Source of the DNA: Streptomyces roseirectus
Lineage (GTDB): Bacteria > Actinomycetota > Actinomycetes > Streptomycetales > Streptomycetaceae
Assembly: GCF_014489635.1 (NCBI RefSeq)
Contig: NZ_CP060828.1
Location: 310,001-374,000, forward strand
Length of the DNA: 64,000 nt
Direction: 5' to 3'
In this document: piece after piece, positions 35,634 through 45,354 of the stretch
Numbering within the stretch: position 1 is the first letter of the stretch
Layout: every line of letters begins with the position of its first letter
Notes under the pieces: model-generated
The model's input: the letters and a program-made list of their open reading frames with translations, nothing else
What the model was told of the DNA's origin: nothing
Databases searched by the model: none
Made by a program: the position numbers and the translations under genes

Positions 35634-36836
35634 TCAGTCGGGCGGCTCCAGATCGCGCAGCCGCAGGTGCAGTTCCGTCAGGAACCGCGTCTGCGCGTCG
35701 CGCGGGTCGAATCCGCTGACCTCTCTGATGCGCTGGAGGCGGTAGCGGAAGGTGTTGGGGTGCAGGTGCAGTTGCGCGGCGGCGGCGTTGGTGTCGCCGA
35801 AGTGGTCGAGGTAGCAGCGGAGGGTGGCCAGGAGTTGGGTGTGCTGGTGCCGGTCGTGGTGTTCGAGTGCCGAGACGGCGCCGCCCAGGCTCTCGCCGTC
35901 CTGGCGGAGGGCGCCGCGCAGCCGGGAGAGGGCGTACAGCAGTTGGACGTCCTCGAAGGCGGCGACGCGGGGGGCCGTCGGGTACTGCTGTTGCAGGGCG
36001 GTGATGCGGTCGGCGTGGGAGCGGGCGGACGGGATCCGGCCGGGTTGTGTGACGGTGGTGCTCACGGCCAGGACGACGCGCTCGCGGAGCGCCGCGCGGT
36101 CCCACAGGTCCCGGGCGATGGCCGCCGAGCGGGCCTTGGCGTCGGCGTCGTCCGTGGACGTGGGCCAGGGCAGCACCGCGTAGGTGACGCGGTCGTGCCG
36201 GACGACGAGGGCGCGGGGGTGTGCGGTCGTCAGGTACAGGCGCAGCATGTCGGAGGGGACCGTCTCGTGCGCCGGCCGGCTCTGCGCGGCGGCCAGGACG
36301 GTGACCTTGGCGGCGGACAGTCCGAGGCGGGCGGCGGCCTGTTCGGCGTCCGGTGTGCCGAACAGGAGGGCCTTGAGGTCGTCCTGTTCGGTGGTGCCCT
36401 GTCCGTCGCGGCTCATGCGGACGGCGATCGTCTGCGCGGCGGCGCGGAAGTGCGCCGCCCGCTGCGGGTCGAACGGGGTCCGGGTGCTGGCCCACAGGTA
36501 GCCGAGGTGCGGGCCGTCGTGCTGGACCCGGCAGGCCATCCGGGGTTTGGCCCGGTCGGAGGCCGGATCGAGGAAGACGGGGTCCGGGGAGGCGATCAGG
36601 CGGGCGATGTCCCCCCGGGAGCGCAGGACCTCGACGAGCCAGGGCTGGGCCTGCCGTTCCAGGATTCCGGACACGCGTTCGTCGTCCGCGGTGTGCTGGC
36701 CTTTCGACCAGGCGAGCACCCGGAACTCGGTGTCCTCCAGGACGATCGGGACGTCGAGGAGTTCCCCGGCGGCGTCGATGACCGAGAACAGGTCTTCGCG
36801 CCGGCCGGCCGCGCTGTCCGGGCCCAGTCGGGACAT
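35634..36836 (-). CDS. PucR family transcriptional regulator, probable kynurenine-operon regulator
   Basis: The 400-residue protein has an N-terminal PucR-type sensory region (EDLFSVIDAAGELLDVPIVL), a GGDEF-related central part (LRLYLTTAHPRALVVRHDRV) and the C-terminal CdaR helix-turn-helix (YLDHFGDTNAAAAQLHLHPNTFRYRLQRI). I chose ATG 36836 with GGAGG eight bases upstream. It lies 59 bases downstream of the last catabolic gene on the same strand, so it probably belongs to the same transcript and reports on an aromatic intermediate. PucR/CdaR proteins often control purine or aromatic catabolism. The ligand is unknown. Confidence 0.8.
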   Translation of the reverse strand: MSRLGPDSAAGRREDLFSVIDAAGELLDVPIVLEDTEFRVLAWSKGQHTADDERVSGILERQAQPWLVEVLRSRGDIARLIASPDPVFLDPASDRAKPRMACRVQHDGPHLGYLWASTRTPFDPQRAAHFRAAAQTIAVRMSRDGQGTTEQDDLKALLFGTPDAEQAAARLGLSAAKVTVLAAAQSRPAHETVPSDMLRLYLTTAHPRALVVRHDRVTYAVLPWPTSTDDADAKARSAAIARDLWDRAALRERVVLAVSTTVTQPGRIPSARSHADRITALQQQYPTAPRVAAFEDVQLLYALSRLRGALRQDGESLGGAVSALEHHDRHQHTQLLATLRCYLDHFGDTNAAAAQLHLHPNTFRYRLQRIREVSGFDPRDAQTRFLTELHLRLRDLEPPD

Positions 36837-36895
36837 CTCCCCCACCTCCGCAGGTCCGGCAGCCATCGTAGGCGTCCTGGGCGCGGGCCCGGCAC

Positions 36896-37894
36896 TCAGC
36901 CGGCGAGCCCGAGGAAGCGTGCGGCGTTGCCCCTGCGGATCGCCGTCCTCTCCTCGTCGGAGAGGAAGTCGCTCTCGTGCACGACCCGGCCCGCGGGCCG
37001 TTCGCCCAGCGGGTAGGGGTAGTCGCTGCCGACCATGACCTGGCCCGCGCCGTAGGTGTCCACCAGCAGGCGCAGGGCGCGGGGGTCGAAGACGACGGAG
37101 TCGACGTGGAAGCGGCCGATGTAGTGCGACGGCGGGTGCGCGGAGGTGCCCACCACGTCGGGGCGGCCCCGCCAGGCGTTGTCCATGCGGCCGAGCCAGA
37201 GGGCGAAGGAGCCTCCGCCGTGCGCGAAGCAGATCTTCAGCCGGTCGTCGACGCGGTCGAAGACCCCGCCGAGGGTCATCGCCAGGAGCGACAGGTGGGT
37301 CTCGGCGGGCATGGCGGTCAGCCACCGCGCCATCCAGCGGCGCAGCCGGGGCGAGTCGTCCATGTCCCAGGGGTGGACGAAGACCGGGACCTCCAGGAGG
37401 GCGCAGTGCTGGAGGAAGGTGACGACGCCCGCGCTGTCCAGGTCGTCGTCGCCGACGTGGTTGCCGATCTCGACTCCCCGGTGTCCGTTGGCCAGGCAGC
37501 GTTCCAGTTCGCGGCAGGCCGCGTCGGGGTCCTGGAGCGGCACCTGGCAGAAGGGGACGAGGCGGTCGGGGGCGGGGGCGACGATGTCCAGGGCCAGGTC
37601 GTTGAAGATGCGGGCGATGCGGGCCGCTTGGGCGCCGCTGCGGCCGTAGTGGAAGAACGCCGGTGTGGGGGAGACGACTTGTGTGCGGATGCCGTCGGCG
37701 TCCATGTCCTTCAGGCGGGCCGACGCGTCCCAGCACTCGGCGCCGATCTTCCGGAACTCCCGGGACCCGAGCATGATCATCGCGTCGGTCTCCGACTCGA
37801 TGCGCAGCCAGGGCGGCCGGGGTCCGGCGTCGGCGCGCAGGTCGGGCCAGCCGCGGGGGACGTAGTGGGTGTGGACGTCGATGATGTCGGGCAC
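36896..37894 (-). CDS. 2-amino-3-carboxymuconate-6-semialdehyde decarboxylase (ACMSD)
   Basis: The 332-residue amidohydrolase-fold enzyme has the metal ligands DVHTHYVP (His-x-His), the histidine in VFVHPWDMDDSPRL, FAHGGGSF and the aspartate in VGSDYPYPLG. These match ACMSD/NbaD, which decarboxylates the ring-opened product of 3-hydroxyanthranilate to 2-aminomuconate semialdehyde and so diverts it from quinolinate. The GTG start lies four bases after the dioxygenase stop. No other amidohydrolase function fits this neighbourhood as well. Confidence 0.88.
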   Translation of the reverse strand: MPDIIDVHTHYVPRGWPDLRADAGPRPPWLRIESETDAMIMLGSREFRKIGAECWDASARLKDMDADGIRTQVVSPTPAFFHYGRSGAQAARIARIFNDLALDIVAPAPDRLVPFCQVPLQDPDAACRELERCLANGHRGVEIGNHVGDDDLDSAGVVTFLQHCALLEVPVFVHPWDMDDSPRLRRWMARWLTAMPAETHLSLLAMTLGGVFDRVDDRLKICFAHGGGSFALWLGRMDNAWRGRPDVVGTSAHPPSHYIGRFHVDSVVFDPRALRLLVDTYGAGQVMVGSDYPYPLGERPAGRVVHESDFLSDEERTAIRRGNAARFLGLAG

Positions 37895-37898
37895 GGGG

Positions 37899-38420
37899 TC
37901 ATCCCTTCCCGGGGTGTTCGGCCCCGCAGGAGCCGCAGGTGCGGGCCTGCCGGTCGGCGTAGAAGGCGGCGAAGACCGGGGGCAGGTCGGCCACGATGTC
38001 GGTGACCTGGAGTTCCACCTCGTGGAGGAGGGCGTGGCAGGCGGGGCAGTACCACTGGAACCTCTCCAGCGTGCCCGGTTCGCGGACGCGTTCGATGACG
38101 AGGCCGATGCTGCCGGCTTCCGGGCGCTGCGGGGAGTGCGGCACGTTCCCGGGCAGCAGCCACGTCTCGCCCTCCCGGACGTGCACGGACCGGGGCCCGT
38201 CCTCGGTCATGACGTCGACGTACATGGAGCCGCGCAGCTGGTGGAACCACTCCTCGTACGGGTCGACGTGGTAGTCGGTGCGCTCGTTGGGGCCGCCGAC
38301 GACCTGGACGACGAAGTCCGCGCCCAGGGCCATGGTGTGGTTGCCCACGGGCGGCTTGAGCAGGTGGGCGTGGTCGTCGATCCACTGCTGGAAGTGGATG
38401 ACCTCGGGGAGGGCGGTCAT
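37899..38420 (-). CDS. nbaC: 3-hydroxyanthranilate 3,4-dioxygenase
   Basis: The 173-residue cupin has the iron ligands in [17 protein letters not shown] (His, Glu, His) and a bacterial-type C-terminal rubredoxin-like site with two CxxC pairs (CPAC and CGSC). This is the standard bacterial HAAO. It opens the ring of 3-hydroxyanthranilate to 2-amino-3-carboxymuconate semialdehyde. Its start overlaps the next upstream gene by four bases. The product is passed to the decarboxylase encoded immediately downstream. Confidence 0.9.
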   Translation of the reverse strand: MTALPEVIHFQQWIDDHAHLLKPPVGNHTMALGADFVVQVVGGPNERTDYHVDPYEEWFHQLRGSMYVDVMTEDGPRSVHVREGETWLLPGNVPHSPQRPEAGSIGLVIERVREPGTLERFQWYCPACHALLHEVELQVTDIVADLPPVFAAFYADRQARTCGSCGAEHPGKG

Positions 38421-38839
38421 GACGTGGCTCCTTGCAGGACGGCGACGGCCTGGATCTCGATGAGCAGGTGCGGGTGGGGCAGTTGGTGGACGGCGACGGT
38501 CGTGCGGGTGGGGCCGTCGGTGTCGAAGTACTCGGCGTAGACGTCGTTGTAGCCGCCGAAGTCGTTCATGTTCACGAGGTAGGTGGTGACCTGGGCGATG
38601 TCCTCCAGGCCGGCGCCGACCGACCGCAGGATGGCGCGCAGGTTCTCGATGACGGCGCGGGTCTGGGCCCGGATGTCGAGGGTGGTGGTGCCCAGGGCGT
38701 CGGCCTCGGCGCCCGCGAAGGTGTTGTCCGGTCTGCGGGAACTGGTGCCGGAGACGAAGACGAGGTCACCGACGACCTTGACGTGCGGGAACCGTCCCCG
38801 GGGCGCGGCCTGCCCGGCGACGACGCGTGCGGTGTCCAT
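38417..38839 (-). CDS. RidA-family 2-aminomuconate deaminase
   Basis: The 140-residue RidA/YjgF-fold protein has [14 protein letters not shown], the helical [19 protein letters not shown] and the arginine-containing [20 protein letters not shown]. RidA proteins hydrolyse enamines or imines, and the variant found in 3-hydroxyanthranilate operons (AmnD/NbaF) deaminates 2-aminomuconate to 2-oxo-3-hexenedioate. Start and stop overlap both neighbours by one to four bases. The operon position between HAAO and the decarboxylase supports this specific role over general RidA house-cleaning. Confidence 0.82.
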   Translation of the reverse strand: MDTARVVAGQAAPRGRFPHVKVVGDLVFVSGTSSRRPDNTFAGAEADALGTTTLDIRAQTRAVIENLRAILRSVGAGLEDIAQVTTYLVNMNDFGGYNDVYAEYFDTDGPTRTTVAVHQLPHPHLLIEIQAVAVLQGATS

Positions 38840-39600
38840 CAGCGGCCCTTCAGGGTCACGGTGCCGAGTCCCGCGATGTCGCAGGAGGTGACGCCGGGGG
38901 TGAGCGGCAGGGCCGCGGTGGCGGCGCCGGCCAGGACGATCTGCCCGGCGGCGAGGGGGATGCGGCGCCTGCGGCAGATGCCGAGCAGGGCGTGCAGGGC
39001 GTGCAGGGGCGCTCCGAGGATCGCCGCGGTGGATCCGACGGCCTCCGCCTGCGGGGTGCGCAGCCGCACCGCCTTGTTCGCGACGTCGGTGAGCGGCCGC
39101 CAGGGGCCGACGGCGTACCCGGCGGCCGAGGTGTTGTCGGCGACGACGTCGGTGACGGTGAAGCGGAAGTCCTGGTAGCGGGAGTCGATGATCTCGATGG
39201 CCGGTGCGACCGCGTCCACGCACGCGGCGATGTCGGTCGCGGGGTCGTCGGGGTCGACCGGGCGGCTCAGCCGGAACGCGACTTCGGGTTCGGCCCGGGG
39301 GTGGATGAAGCCGGACAGGTCGACCTCGGCGCCGTCGCCGACGCGCATGGCGTCGGTCAGGCGTCCCACGATGATCTCGCAGACGCCCATCTGCGCCATC
39401 TTGGCCTTGCTGGTGAAGCCCAGTTTCACGCCGGTGAGCCGTTCTCCCCCGGCCTGCCGCAGGCCGAGCAGGGCTTCCTGGACGGCGTAGGCGTCGTCGA
39501 GGTCGAGGGAGTGGGTGTCGGCGAGGCTGGGAACGGGGGTACGCAGGTGAGCGGCCGTGCGCAGGCTCAGGGCCAGTTCCAGGCGGTCGGGGGTGCTCAT
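38839..39600 (-). CDS. 2-oxo-3-hexenedioate (4-oxalocrotonate) decarboxylase
   Basis: The 253-residue protein belongs to the hydratase/decarboxylase (DmpH/DmpE) family: [33 protein letters not shown] with the metal-binding glutamates, [15 protein letters not shown] and [12 protein letters not shown]. It is a paralog of the hydratase at 41581. The residues in KLGFTSKAK and its place beside the deaminase suit the decarboxylase, which converts 2-oxo-3-hexenedioate to 2-hydroxypenta-2,4-dienoate. The two paralogs might be swapped in function, since motif reading separates them only weakly. Confidence 0.8.
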   Translation of the reverse strand: MSTPDRLELALSLRTAAHLRTPVPSLADTHSLDLDDAYAVQEALLGLRQAGGERLTGVKLGFTSKAKMAQMGVCEIIVGRLTDAMRVGDGAEVDLSGFIHPRAEPEVAFRLSRPVDPDDPATDIAACVDAVAPAIEIIDSRYQDFRFTVTDVVADNTSAAGYAVGPWRPLTDVANKAVRLRTPQAEAVGSTAAILGAPLHALHALLGICRRRRIPLAAGQIVLAGAATAALPLTPGVTSCDIAGLGTVTLKGR

Positions 39601-40622
39601 GCTGTTCCTCCTGCCTGGGCGGGCGTGCGGGCCAGGTCCAGGGCGATGTCGGTGAGAAGGTCCTCCTGGCCGCCCACCAGTCCGCGCCGGCCGGCTTCCT
39701 GGAGCAGCAGGCGGGAGTCGAGCCCGTGCCGTGCGGCCACGCGGGCCGCGTGCAGCAGGAAGCTGGAGTAGACGCCCGCGCTGCCGAGGGTCAGGGTGTC
39801 GCGGTCGACCTGGACGGGCCGCTCCCGCAGGGGCCGGACCAGGTCCTCGGCGGCGTCCTGGAGGGCGAACAGGTCGCAGCGGTGGTCCCAGCCGAGCAGG
39901 TCCGCCACGGCGACGAACGGCTCGGCGGGGCAGTTCCCGGCGCCCGCCCCTTGTCCGGCGAGCGCGACGTCCACGCGCAGTGCCCCGTACTCGACGGCGG
40001 TGACGCTGTTGGCGACGGACAGCGACAGGTTCTCGTGCGCGTGGATGCCGATCTGGGTGTCGTCGGCGAGGACCTGGCGCAGGGCGTCGACGCGTTCGGC
40101 GACGTCGGTCATGGTCAGCCGGCCGGCGGAGTCGGTGACGTAGACGCAGTGGGCTCCGTAGGACTCCATCAGCCGTGCCTGTTCGGCGAGTCGGGCCGGG
40201 GCGGCCATGTGGCTCATCATCAGGAACCCGGCGACGTCCATGCCGTTGTCGCGGGCCCAGGCGATGTGCTGCGCGCTGATGTCGGCCTCGGTGCAGTGGG
40301 TGGCCACGCGCACGCTGCCCACGCCGAGCGCTCGGGCCCGGCGCAGGTCGGCGATGGTGCCGATGCCGGGCAGCAACAGGGTGGTGAGGACGGCGTTGTC
40401 GATGACCTCGGCCGCCGCCTCGAGCCATTCGTCGTCGGTGTGGGCCCCGAAGCCGTAGGCGGCGCTGGAGCCGCCGAGGCCGTCGCCGTGGGCGACCTCG
40501 ATGGCGTCCACGCCGGCCCGGTCGAGCGCGGCCACGATGGCGCGGACCTGGTCGGTGGTGTAGCGGTGTCCGACGGCGTGCATGCCGTCCCGCAGGGTCA
40601 CGTCCTGGACGTAGAGGTTCAC
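39597..40622 (-). CDS. dmpG: 4-hydroxy-2-oxovalerate aldolase
   Basis: The 341-residue HMGL-like TIM barrel has [17 protein letters not shown] at its start, [20 protein letters not shown], and [14 protein letters not shown] with the metal histidines. DmpG/MhpE cleaves 4-hydroxy-2-oxovalerate to pyruvate and acetaldehyde and channels the latter to its dehydrogenase partner. I chose GTG 40622 because it overlaps the dmpF stop in a GTGA, like the other junctions here. ATG 40637 is the alternative. Confidence 0.88.
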   Translation of the reverse strand: MNLYVQDVTLRDGMHAVGHRYTTDQVRAIVAALDRAGVDAIEVAHGDGLGGSSAAYGFGAHTDDEWLEAAAEVIDNAVLTTLLLPGIGTIADLRRARALGVGSVRVATHCTEADISAQHIAWARDNGMDVAGFLMMSHMAAPARLAEQARLMESYGAHCVYVTDSAGRLTMTDVAERVDALRQVLADDTQIGIHAHENLSLSVANSVTAVEYGALRVDVALAGQGAGAGNCPAEPFVAVADLLGWDHRCDLFALQDAAEDLVRPLRERPVQVDRDTLTLGSAGVYSSFLLHAARVAARHGLDSRLLLQEAGRRGLVGGQEDLLTDIALDLARTPAQAGGTA

Positions 40623-41584
40623 TCGCTGCTCACCCATCCTCGGAGTTCGGCCATGCGCTCGGCCGTCCGCAGGGCGGCGGAGGTCATGATGTCGAGATTG
40701 CCGGCGTACTCCGGCAGGTAGTGGCCGGCGCCGAGGACCTGGAGGAAGCAGGTGACCTGCGTGCCCGTCACGTGCCGGCCGAGGTGCGGGATCCACACCT
40801 CCCGCAGGGCGTCGAACTGCACGTCCTGCACGAGTTCGTAGCCGGGCACGTACTCCTGGACGTCCCGGACCGCCTGCCGCACCGAGTCCTCGACGGCCCG
40901 CAGCGTGCCGGCCGAGGTGTCCTCGACGACGCAGTAGACGGTGTTGCGCATGGCCACCGGCGGGTCGGCCGGGTTGAGCACGATGACGGCCTTGGCGGTG
41001 GCCGCGCCCGCGACCTCGCGCAGCGCCCGCGCGGTGGTCTCGGTGAACTCGTCGATGTTGGCGCGGGTGCCGGGCCCGGCGGACCGGGAGGAGAGGGAGG
41101 CCACGATCTCGGCGTAGGCCACCGGGGTCACCCGGGAGACGGCCGCGGCGACGGGGACGGTGGCCTGCCCGCCGCAGGTGACCATGTTGACGTCGTCGGC
41201 GCCGAGGTGCTTCTCCAGGTTCACCGAGGGGACGGTGAGCGGCCCCGACGCGGCCGGTGTGAGGTCGACGAGCAGCTTGCCGTGGGCGCGGCAGACGTCG
41301 GCGTGCCGGGCGTGGGCGCCGGCCGAGGTCGCGTCGAACACGATCCGGACGTCGGCGAACGCGTCCATCGCCAGGAGACCGTCGATGCCCTCGGACGTAG
41401 TGGCCACGTGCAGGCGCTCGGCGCGGGCCAGGCCCTCGGACGCCGGGTCGATGCCCACCAGGGCCGCCATGCTCAGGGTCTGCGACTGCCGGATGACCTT
41501 GATCATCAGGTCGGTTCCGATGTTCCCCGAGCCGAGGACGGCGACCTTGACGCCGTCGTCCCGGGTGGTGCTTGCGGTGCTCAT
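40619..41584 (-). CDS. dmpF: Acylating acetaldehyde dehydrogenase
   Basis: The 321-residue enzyme has the Rossmann start [18 protein letters not shown] and the catalytic cysteine in [13 protein letters not shown], as in DmpF/MhpF. It oxidises acetaldehyde to acetyl-CoA and normally forms a tunnel-linked complex with the aldolase, whose gene overlaps it by four bases. Together they end the kynurenine degradation route with pyruvate and acetyl-CoA. Confidence 0.9.
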   Translation of the reverse strand: MSTASTTRDDGVKVAVLGSGNIGTDLMIKVIRQSQTLSMAALVGIDPASEGLARAERLHVATTSEGIDGLLAMDAFADVRIVFDATSAGAHARHADVCRAHGKLLVDLTPAASGPLTVPSVNLEKHLGADDVNMVTCGGQATVPVAAAVSRVTPVAYAEIVASLSSRSAGPGTRANIDEFTETTARALREVAGAATAKAVIVLNPADPPVAMRNTVYCVVEDTSAGTLRAVEDSVRQAVRDVQEYVPGYELVQDVQFDALREVWIPHLGRHVTGTQVTCFLQVLGAGHYLPEYAGNLDIMTSAALRTAERMAELRGWVSSE

Positions 41585-42429
41585 GCGCGGTCCTCCGTGC
41601 GGGGCTCGATCAGGGCCTCGACCGTGCCGAGGCCGTCCAGTTCCAGGCGGTAGCGGCCACCGCCGGTGATCTCCGCCATCGGTCCCAGGGCGCCGGACAT
41701 CACCACGTCGCCGGCGCACAGGGGCCGGCCCCGGCGGGCCAGTTCGCGCGCCAGCCAGGTGACGGCGACGACCGGGGAGCCGAGGCAGGCGTGCCCCGCG
41801 CCGAAGGAGACGGGCTCGTCGTCGCGGTACAGCGTCATCCCGACCCGGGCCAGGTCGAGCCCGGCCAGGGTGTGCGGGACGGTGCCGAGGACGACGGCTC
41901 CGCTGGAGGCGTTGTCGGCGACGGTGTCGGTGATGGTCAGGTCCCATCCGGCGATGCGGGAGTCCACGATCTCGACGGCCGGCAGGACGAAGGCGGTGGC
42001 CCGCAGGACGTCCGCGACGGTGGCGCCGGGCCGGTCGAGGTCACGGTCGAGGACGAAGGCGATCTCCCCCTCGGCGCGCGGCTGGATGAGGCGGTCCAGG
42101 GCGAGGGGTTCGCCGTGGGCGAGGACCATGTCGTCGAAGAGCGTCCCGAAGTCGGGTTCGAAGACGCCGAACTGCTCCTGCACGGCGGGCGCGGTCAGGC
42201 CGATCTTGGCGCCGACCCTGCGCGCTCCGGCGGCGAGCCGTGCGGAGGCGAGGCGGCTCTGCACCTCGTACGCGGTGTCGACGCCGGTGGCGCCGAGCAG
42301 GTCACGGACGGGCGCGCAGGGCGTCCGGGTGGCGGCGGCGCGGGTCAGGCGGGTGACGGCGGCCTCGACGGCGTCGTCTCCGGGCGGCGGGGTGGGGATG
42401 GCCGGCTCGGTGCCGGTGTCGGTCGTCAT
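41581..42429 (-). CDS. 2-hydroxypenta-2,4-dienoate (2-keto-4-pentenoate) hydratase
   Basis: The 282-residue protein is of the fumarylacetoacetase-like hydratase family (DmpE/MhpD): [35 protein letters not shown] with the metal glutamates and [15 protein letters not shown]. It adds water to the dienol made by the decarboxylase and yields 4-hydroxy-2-oxovalerate. Four-base overlaps on both sides tie it to the aldehyde dehydrogenase genes. It is about 30 residues longer than its paralog at 38839, mostly at the N-terminus. Confidence 0.82.
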   Translation of the reverse strand: MTTDTGTEPAIPTPPPGDDAVEAAVTRLTRAAATRTPCAPVRDLLGATGVDTAYEVQSRLASARLAAGARRVGAKIGLTAPAVQEQFGVFEPDFGTLFDDMVLAHGEPLALDRLIQPRAEGEIAFVLDRDLDRPGATVADVLRATAFVLPAVEIVDSRIAGWDLTITDTVADNASSGAVVLGTVPHTLAGLDLARVGMTLYRDDEPVSFGAGHACLGSPVVAVTWLARELARRGRPLCAGDVVMSGALGPMAEITGGGRYRLELDGLGTVEALIEPRTEDRA

Positions 42430-43901
42430 AGCTGCACGCACACGTTCGTGGGTTCGGTGTAGAAGTGGAGGGAGGAGGCGCCGCCCTCCCGGCCGATGCC
42501 GGAGAGCCCCGCGCCGCCGAAGGGCGAGCGCAGATCGCGCAGGAACCAGGTGTTGACCCAGGCCATGCCGACGTCCATGTGCTGGGCGACGCGGTGGCCG
42601 CGGCGCAGGTCGTTGGTCCACACGGCGGCGGCGAGGCCGTAGTCGGTGTCGTTGGCCAGCGCGATGGCCTCCTCCTCGGTGTCGAAGGGGACGAGCGCGG
42701 CGACGGGGCCGAAGATCTCCTCGCGCACGGGCCGGTCGGCGTTGGTCAGCCCGGTCCACAGGGTGGGTTCGATCCAGGCGCCGCCGTCGAGGTCCGGGCC
42801 GAGGTCCGGGGTGCCGCCTCCGGTGACGGCCTTGGCGCCGGCCTGTTCGGCGAGGTCGTAGTAGCGCAGGACCTTGCGCCGGTGCTCCTGGGAGATCAGC
42901 GGGCCGGTGGTGGTGTGCTCGCTGTAGGGGTCGCCGAGCCGTAGCCGCGCGGCCCGTTCGGCGAGGCCGTCGACGATGTCCGCGAACACGGACCGCTGGA
43001 CGTAGACCCGCTCGGTGCACAGGCACACCTGGCCGGTGTTGGTGAACACCGACCGGGACAGCCCGTCGAGCGCTTCGACGACGTCGACGTCGTCGAAGAC
43101 GATCGCGGCGTTCTTGCCGCCGAGTTCGAAGGAGACCGGGCGTACTCCGGGCGCCGCCGCCCGCATGACCTGGGTGCCGGTGGCCGACGATCCCGTGAAC
43201 GTGATCCCGTCGACGCCCGGGTGGGTCACCAGGAACTCGCCCGCCGAGCCGGGGCCGAAGCCGTGCACGACGTTGTAGGCGCCGGCGGGCAGGCCGGCGT
43301 CGGCCAGCACGTCGGCCAGCAGGGACGCGGTGGCCGGGGTCTCCTCGCTGGGTTTGACGACCACCGCGTTGCCGCAGGCGAGCGCGGGGGCGACCTTCCA
43401 GGTGAGCAGGAGCAGCGGCAGGTTCCAGGGCACGATCACGGCGACCACGCCGAGCGGTTTGCGCACCGCGTAGTTGAGGGCCCGGCGCCCGTCCGGCAGG
43501 TCGGTGAGGTAGGAGTCCTGGCCGGCCGCGGCGACGATGTCGGCGAACGTGCGGAAGTTGGCGATCGCGCGGGCGACGTCGAGTTCGCGGGCCTGGGTCA
43601 CGGGTTTGCCGGTGTCGCCGACCTCGGCGGTGACGAACTCCTCGAAGCGCTGCTCGATCAGGTCGGCCGCCCGGCGCAGCAGCGCGCAGCGTTCCCGTAC
43701 GGGGGTGTGCGCCCAGCCCTCGGCGAGGGCGCCGCGCGCCGAGCCGACCGCGCGGTCGACCAGGGCGCGGTCCGCCTCGTGGACCCGGGAGAGGGGGGTG
43801 CCGGTGGCCGGGTCGGTCTTCGTGAAGCAGCGTTCCTCGTCGGGTTCGACGAAGGTGCCGCCGACGAAGTTGCGGATGACGGGCAGGGGGTCAGTGGACA
43901 C
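42426..43901 (-). CDS. 2-aminomuconate-6-semialdehyde dehydrogenase
   Basis: The 491-residue aldehyde dehydrogenase has VIVPWNLPLLLLTWK, VKPSEETPATA, FTGSSATGTQVM, the glutamate in SFELGGKNAAIVF and the catalytic cysteine in NTGQVCLCTERVYV. It resembles the AmnC/NbaE/DmpC group, which oxidises aminomuconate or hydroxymuconate semialdehyde. In this operon 2-aminomuconate semialdehyde, the product of ACMSD, is the expected substrate. The GTG start follows AGGAGG and overlaps the permease gene by 11 bases. Confidence 0.85.
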   Translation of the reverse strand: MSTDPLPVIRNFVGGTFVEPDEERCFTKTDPATGTPLSRVHEADRALVDRAVGSARGALAEGWAHTPVRERCALLRRAADLIEQRFEEFVTAEVGDTGKPVTQARELDVARAIANFRTFADIVAAAGQDSYLTDLPDGRRALNYAVRKPLGVVAVIVPWNLPLLLLTWKVAPALACGNAVVVKPSEETPATASLLADVLADAGLPAGAYNVVHGFGPGSAGEFLVTHPGVDGITFTGSSATGTQVMRAAAPGVRPVSFELGGKNAAIVFDDVDVVEALDGLSRSVFTNTGQVCLCTERVYVQRSVFADIVDGLAERAARLRLGDPYSEHTTTGPLISQEHRRKVLRYYDLAEQAGAKAVTGGGTPDLGPDLDGGAWIEPTLWTGLTNADRPVREEIFGPVAALVPFDTEEEAIALANDTDYGLAAAVWTNDLRRGHRVAQHMDVGMAWVNTWFLRDLRSPFGGAGLSGIGREGGASSLHFYTEPTNVCVQL

Positions 43902-45354
43902 GGGGTGCCTCCTGAGGGTCGGGGTCGCGCGGCGCGGCGGGCGCGTCCCGGCGCATCACGTGGCGGACCTTGAGGGCGTAGACCAGGAGCAGGGCGAGGG
44001 TGAAGCCGGAGCCGACCCAGGCGGCCCGCGCCATCACGGGCACCACCGCGGCGGTCGAGGCCACCGCCAGCACCCCGGCGATGCCCGCCCAGGCCGTCCA
44101 GGCGCCGCCCCACACCGGCAGGTCCCGCTGTGCGGCCGGTGGGGCCGCGCGGCGGAACACGAGGTAGGACGCGAGGATCAGCAGCCACACCAGCAGGACG
44201 GAGAAGATGGCGACGGAGACCAGGAGGTCGAAGACGCCGGCGACCTCGAAAGCGGCCAGCAGGGCCGCCGCGACGATGCCGGCGGCGGAGACCACCAGGG
44301 CCCGCACCGGGACCCCGCGGCGGCTGAGCCGGGCCACGGCGGCGGGGGCGCACCGGTCGTGGCCCAGGGAGTGCAGGAAGCGGCTGGCCGCGTACAGCTG
44401 CGCGTTGGCCGAGGAGACCGCCGCGATCAGCACGATCGCGTTGGTCAGCGAGGCGGCGGCCGGGATGCCGACCTGGGTGAAGACGTGGACGAACGGGCTG
44501 CTGTCGACGCTCCCGTCACCGCCTGCGACGTCCCGCCACGGCACGAGGGTGACGATGAGTCCGATGGCCAGGACGTAGAACAGGCCCAGGCGCCAGACGA
44601 GCGCGCGCATCGCGGTGCGGACGGCCCGCGCGGGGTCGGCCGTCTCCGCCGCCGAGATGGAGACGGTCTCGAATCCCACGAAGGCGAACATCACGACGGA
44701 CAGCGCGGTCCAGACGGACGTGAGCCCGTTGGGCAGGAAACCGCCGCCGGGGGTGAGATGCCCCAGGCCCGTGGCCGGGGTGTGCGGGAGGCCGACGAAC
44801 ACCAGCAGCAGTCCGGCCGCGATGAACACCACCACCGCGGTGACCTTCACGCTCGACAGCCAGAACTCCGCGAAGCCGAAGGAGCCGACGCTGACCAGGT
44901 TGACGCCCAGCACCAGGGCGGCGACGGCGGCGATGAGCAGGGCCATCGGGGCCTGCGGCCACCAGTGGCGGAGGTAGATCGCCGCGGCCACCACCTCGCC
45001 GCCGATGGCGACCGTCGTCCCGGCCCAGAACAGCCACCGGACGACGAAGCCCGCCCACGGGCCGAGATAGAGGTGGGCGATGGTCCCGAAGGTGCCGCGC
45101 ACGGGGTGGGCGATGGTCATCGCCCCCAGCACCCGGGCGATGACGGCGACGAGGACCGCGCCCGCGAGGTAGGAGAGGATCACGGCGGGGCCCGCTGTGC
45201 CGATGGCCGAACCCGATCCGAGGAAGAGGCCGGTGCCCAGGGCGCAGCCGAGGCCGATCATGGTGGTCTGGCGGTGGGTGAGCGAGCGGACGAGTTCGCC
45301 CGCGGCGGCCGGCGGTTGTGGCGGAAGGGGTGTCGCGTTGTCCGTCTGGGTCAC
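43891..45354 (-). CDS. APC superfamily amino acid permease, probably for tryptophan or kynurenine
   Basis: The 487-residue membrane protein has about 12 hydrophobic segments and the APC hallmarks IGLGCALGTGLFLGSGSAIG in helix 1 and FVGFETVSISAAETADPARA in the helix 6 region. A hydrophilic N-terminus (TQTDNATPLPPQPP) and a basic C-terminus face the cytoplasm. The GTG start overlaps the kynureninase stop (GTGA). The operon makes an aromatic amino acid such as tryptophan or kynurenine the likely substrate. This is inferred from context. Confidence 0.83.
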   Translation of the reverse strand: MTQTDNATPLPPQPPAAAGELVRSLTHRQTTMIGLGCALGTGLFLGSGSAIGTAGPAVILSYLAGAVLVAVIARVLGAMTIAHPVRGTFGTIAHLYLGPWAGFVVRWLFWAGTTVAIGGEVVAAAIYLRHWWPQAPMALLIAAVAALVLGVNLVSVGSFGFAEFWLSSVKVTAVVVFIAAGLLLVFVGLPHTPATGLGHLTPGGGFLPNGLTSVWTALSVVMFAFVGFETVSISAAETADPARAVRTAMRALVWRLGLFYVLAIGLIVTLVPWRDVAGGDGSVDSSPFVHVFTQVGIPAAASLTNAIVLIAAVSSANAQLYAASRFLHSLGHDRCAPAAVARLSRRGVPVRALVVSAAGIVAAALLAAFEVAGVFDLLVSVAIFSVLLVWLLILASYLVFRRAAPPAAQRDLPVWGGAWTAWAGIAGVLAVASTAAVVPVMARAAWVGSGFTLALLLVYALKVRHVMRRDAPAAPRDPDPQEAPRVH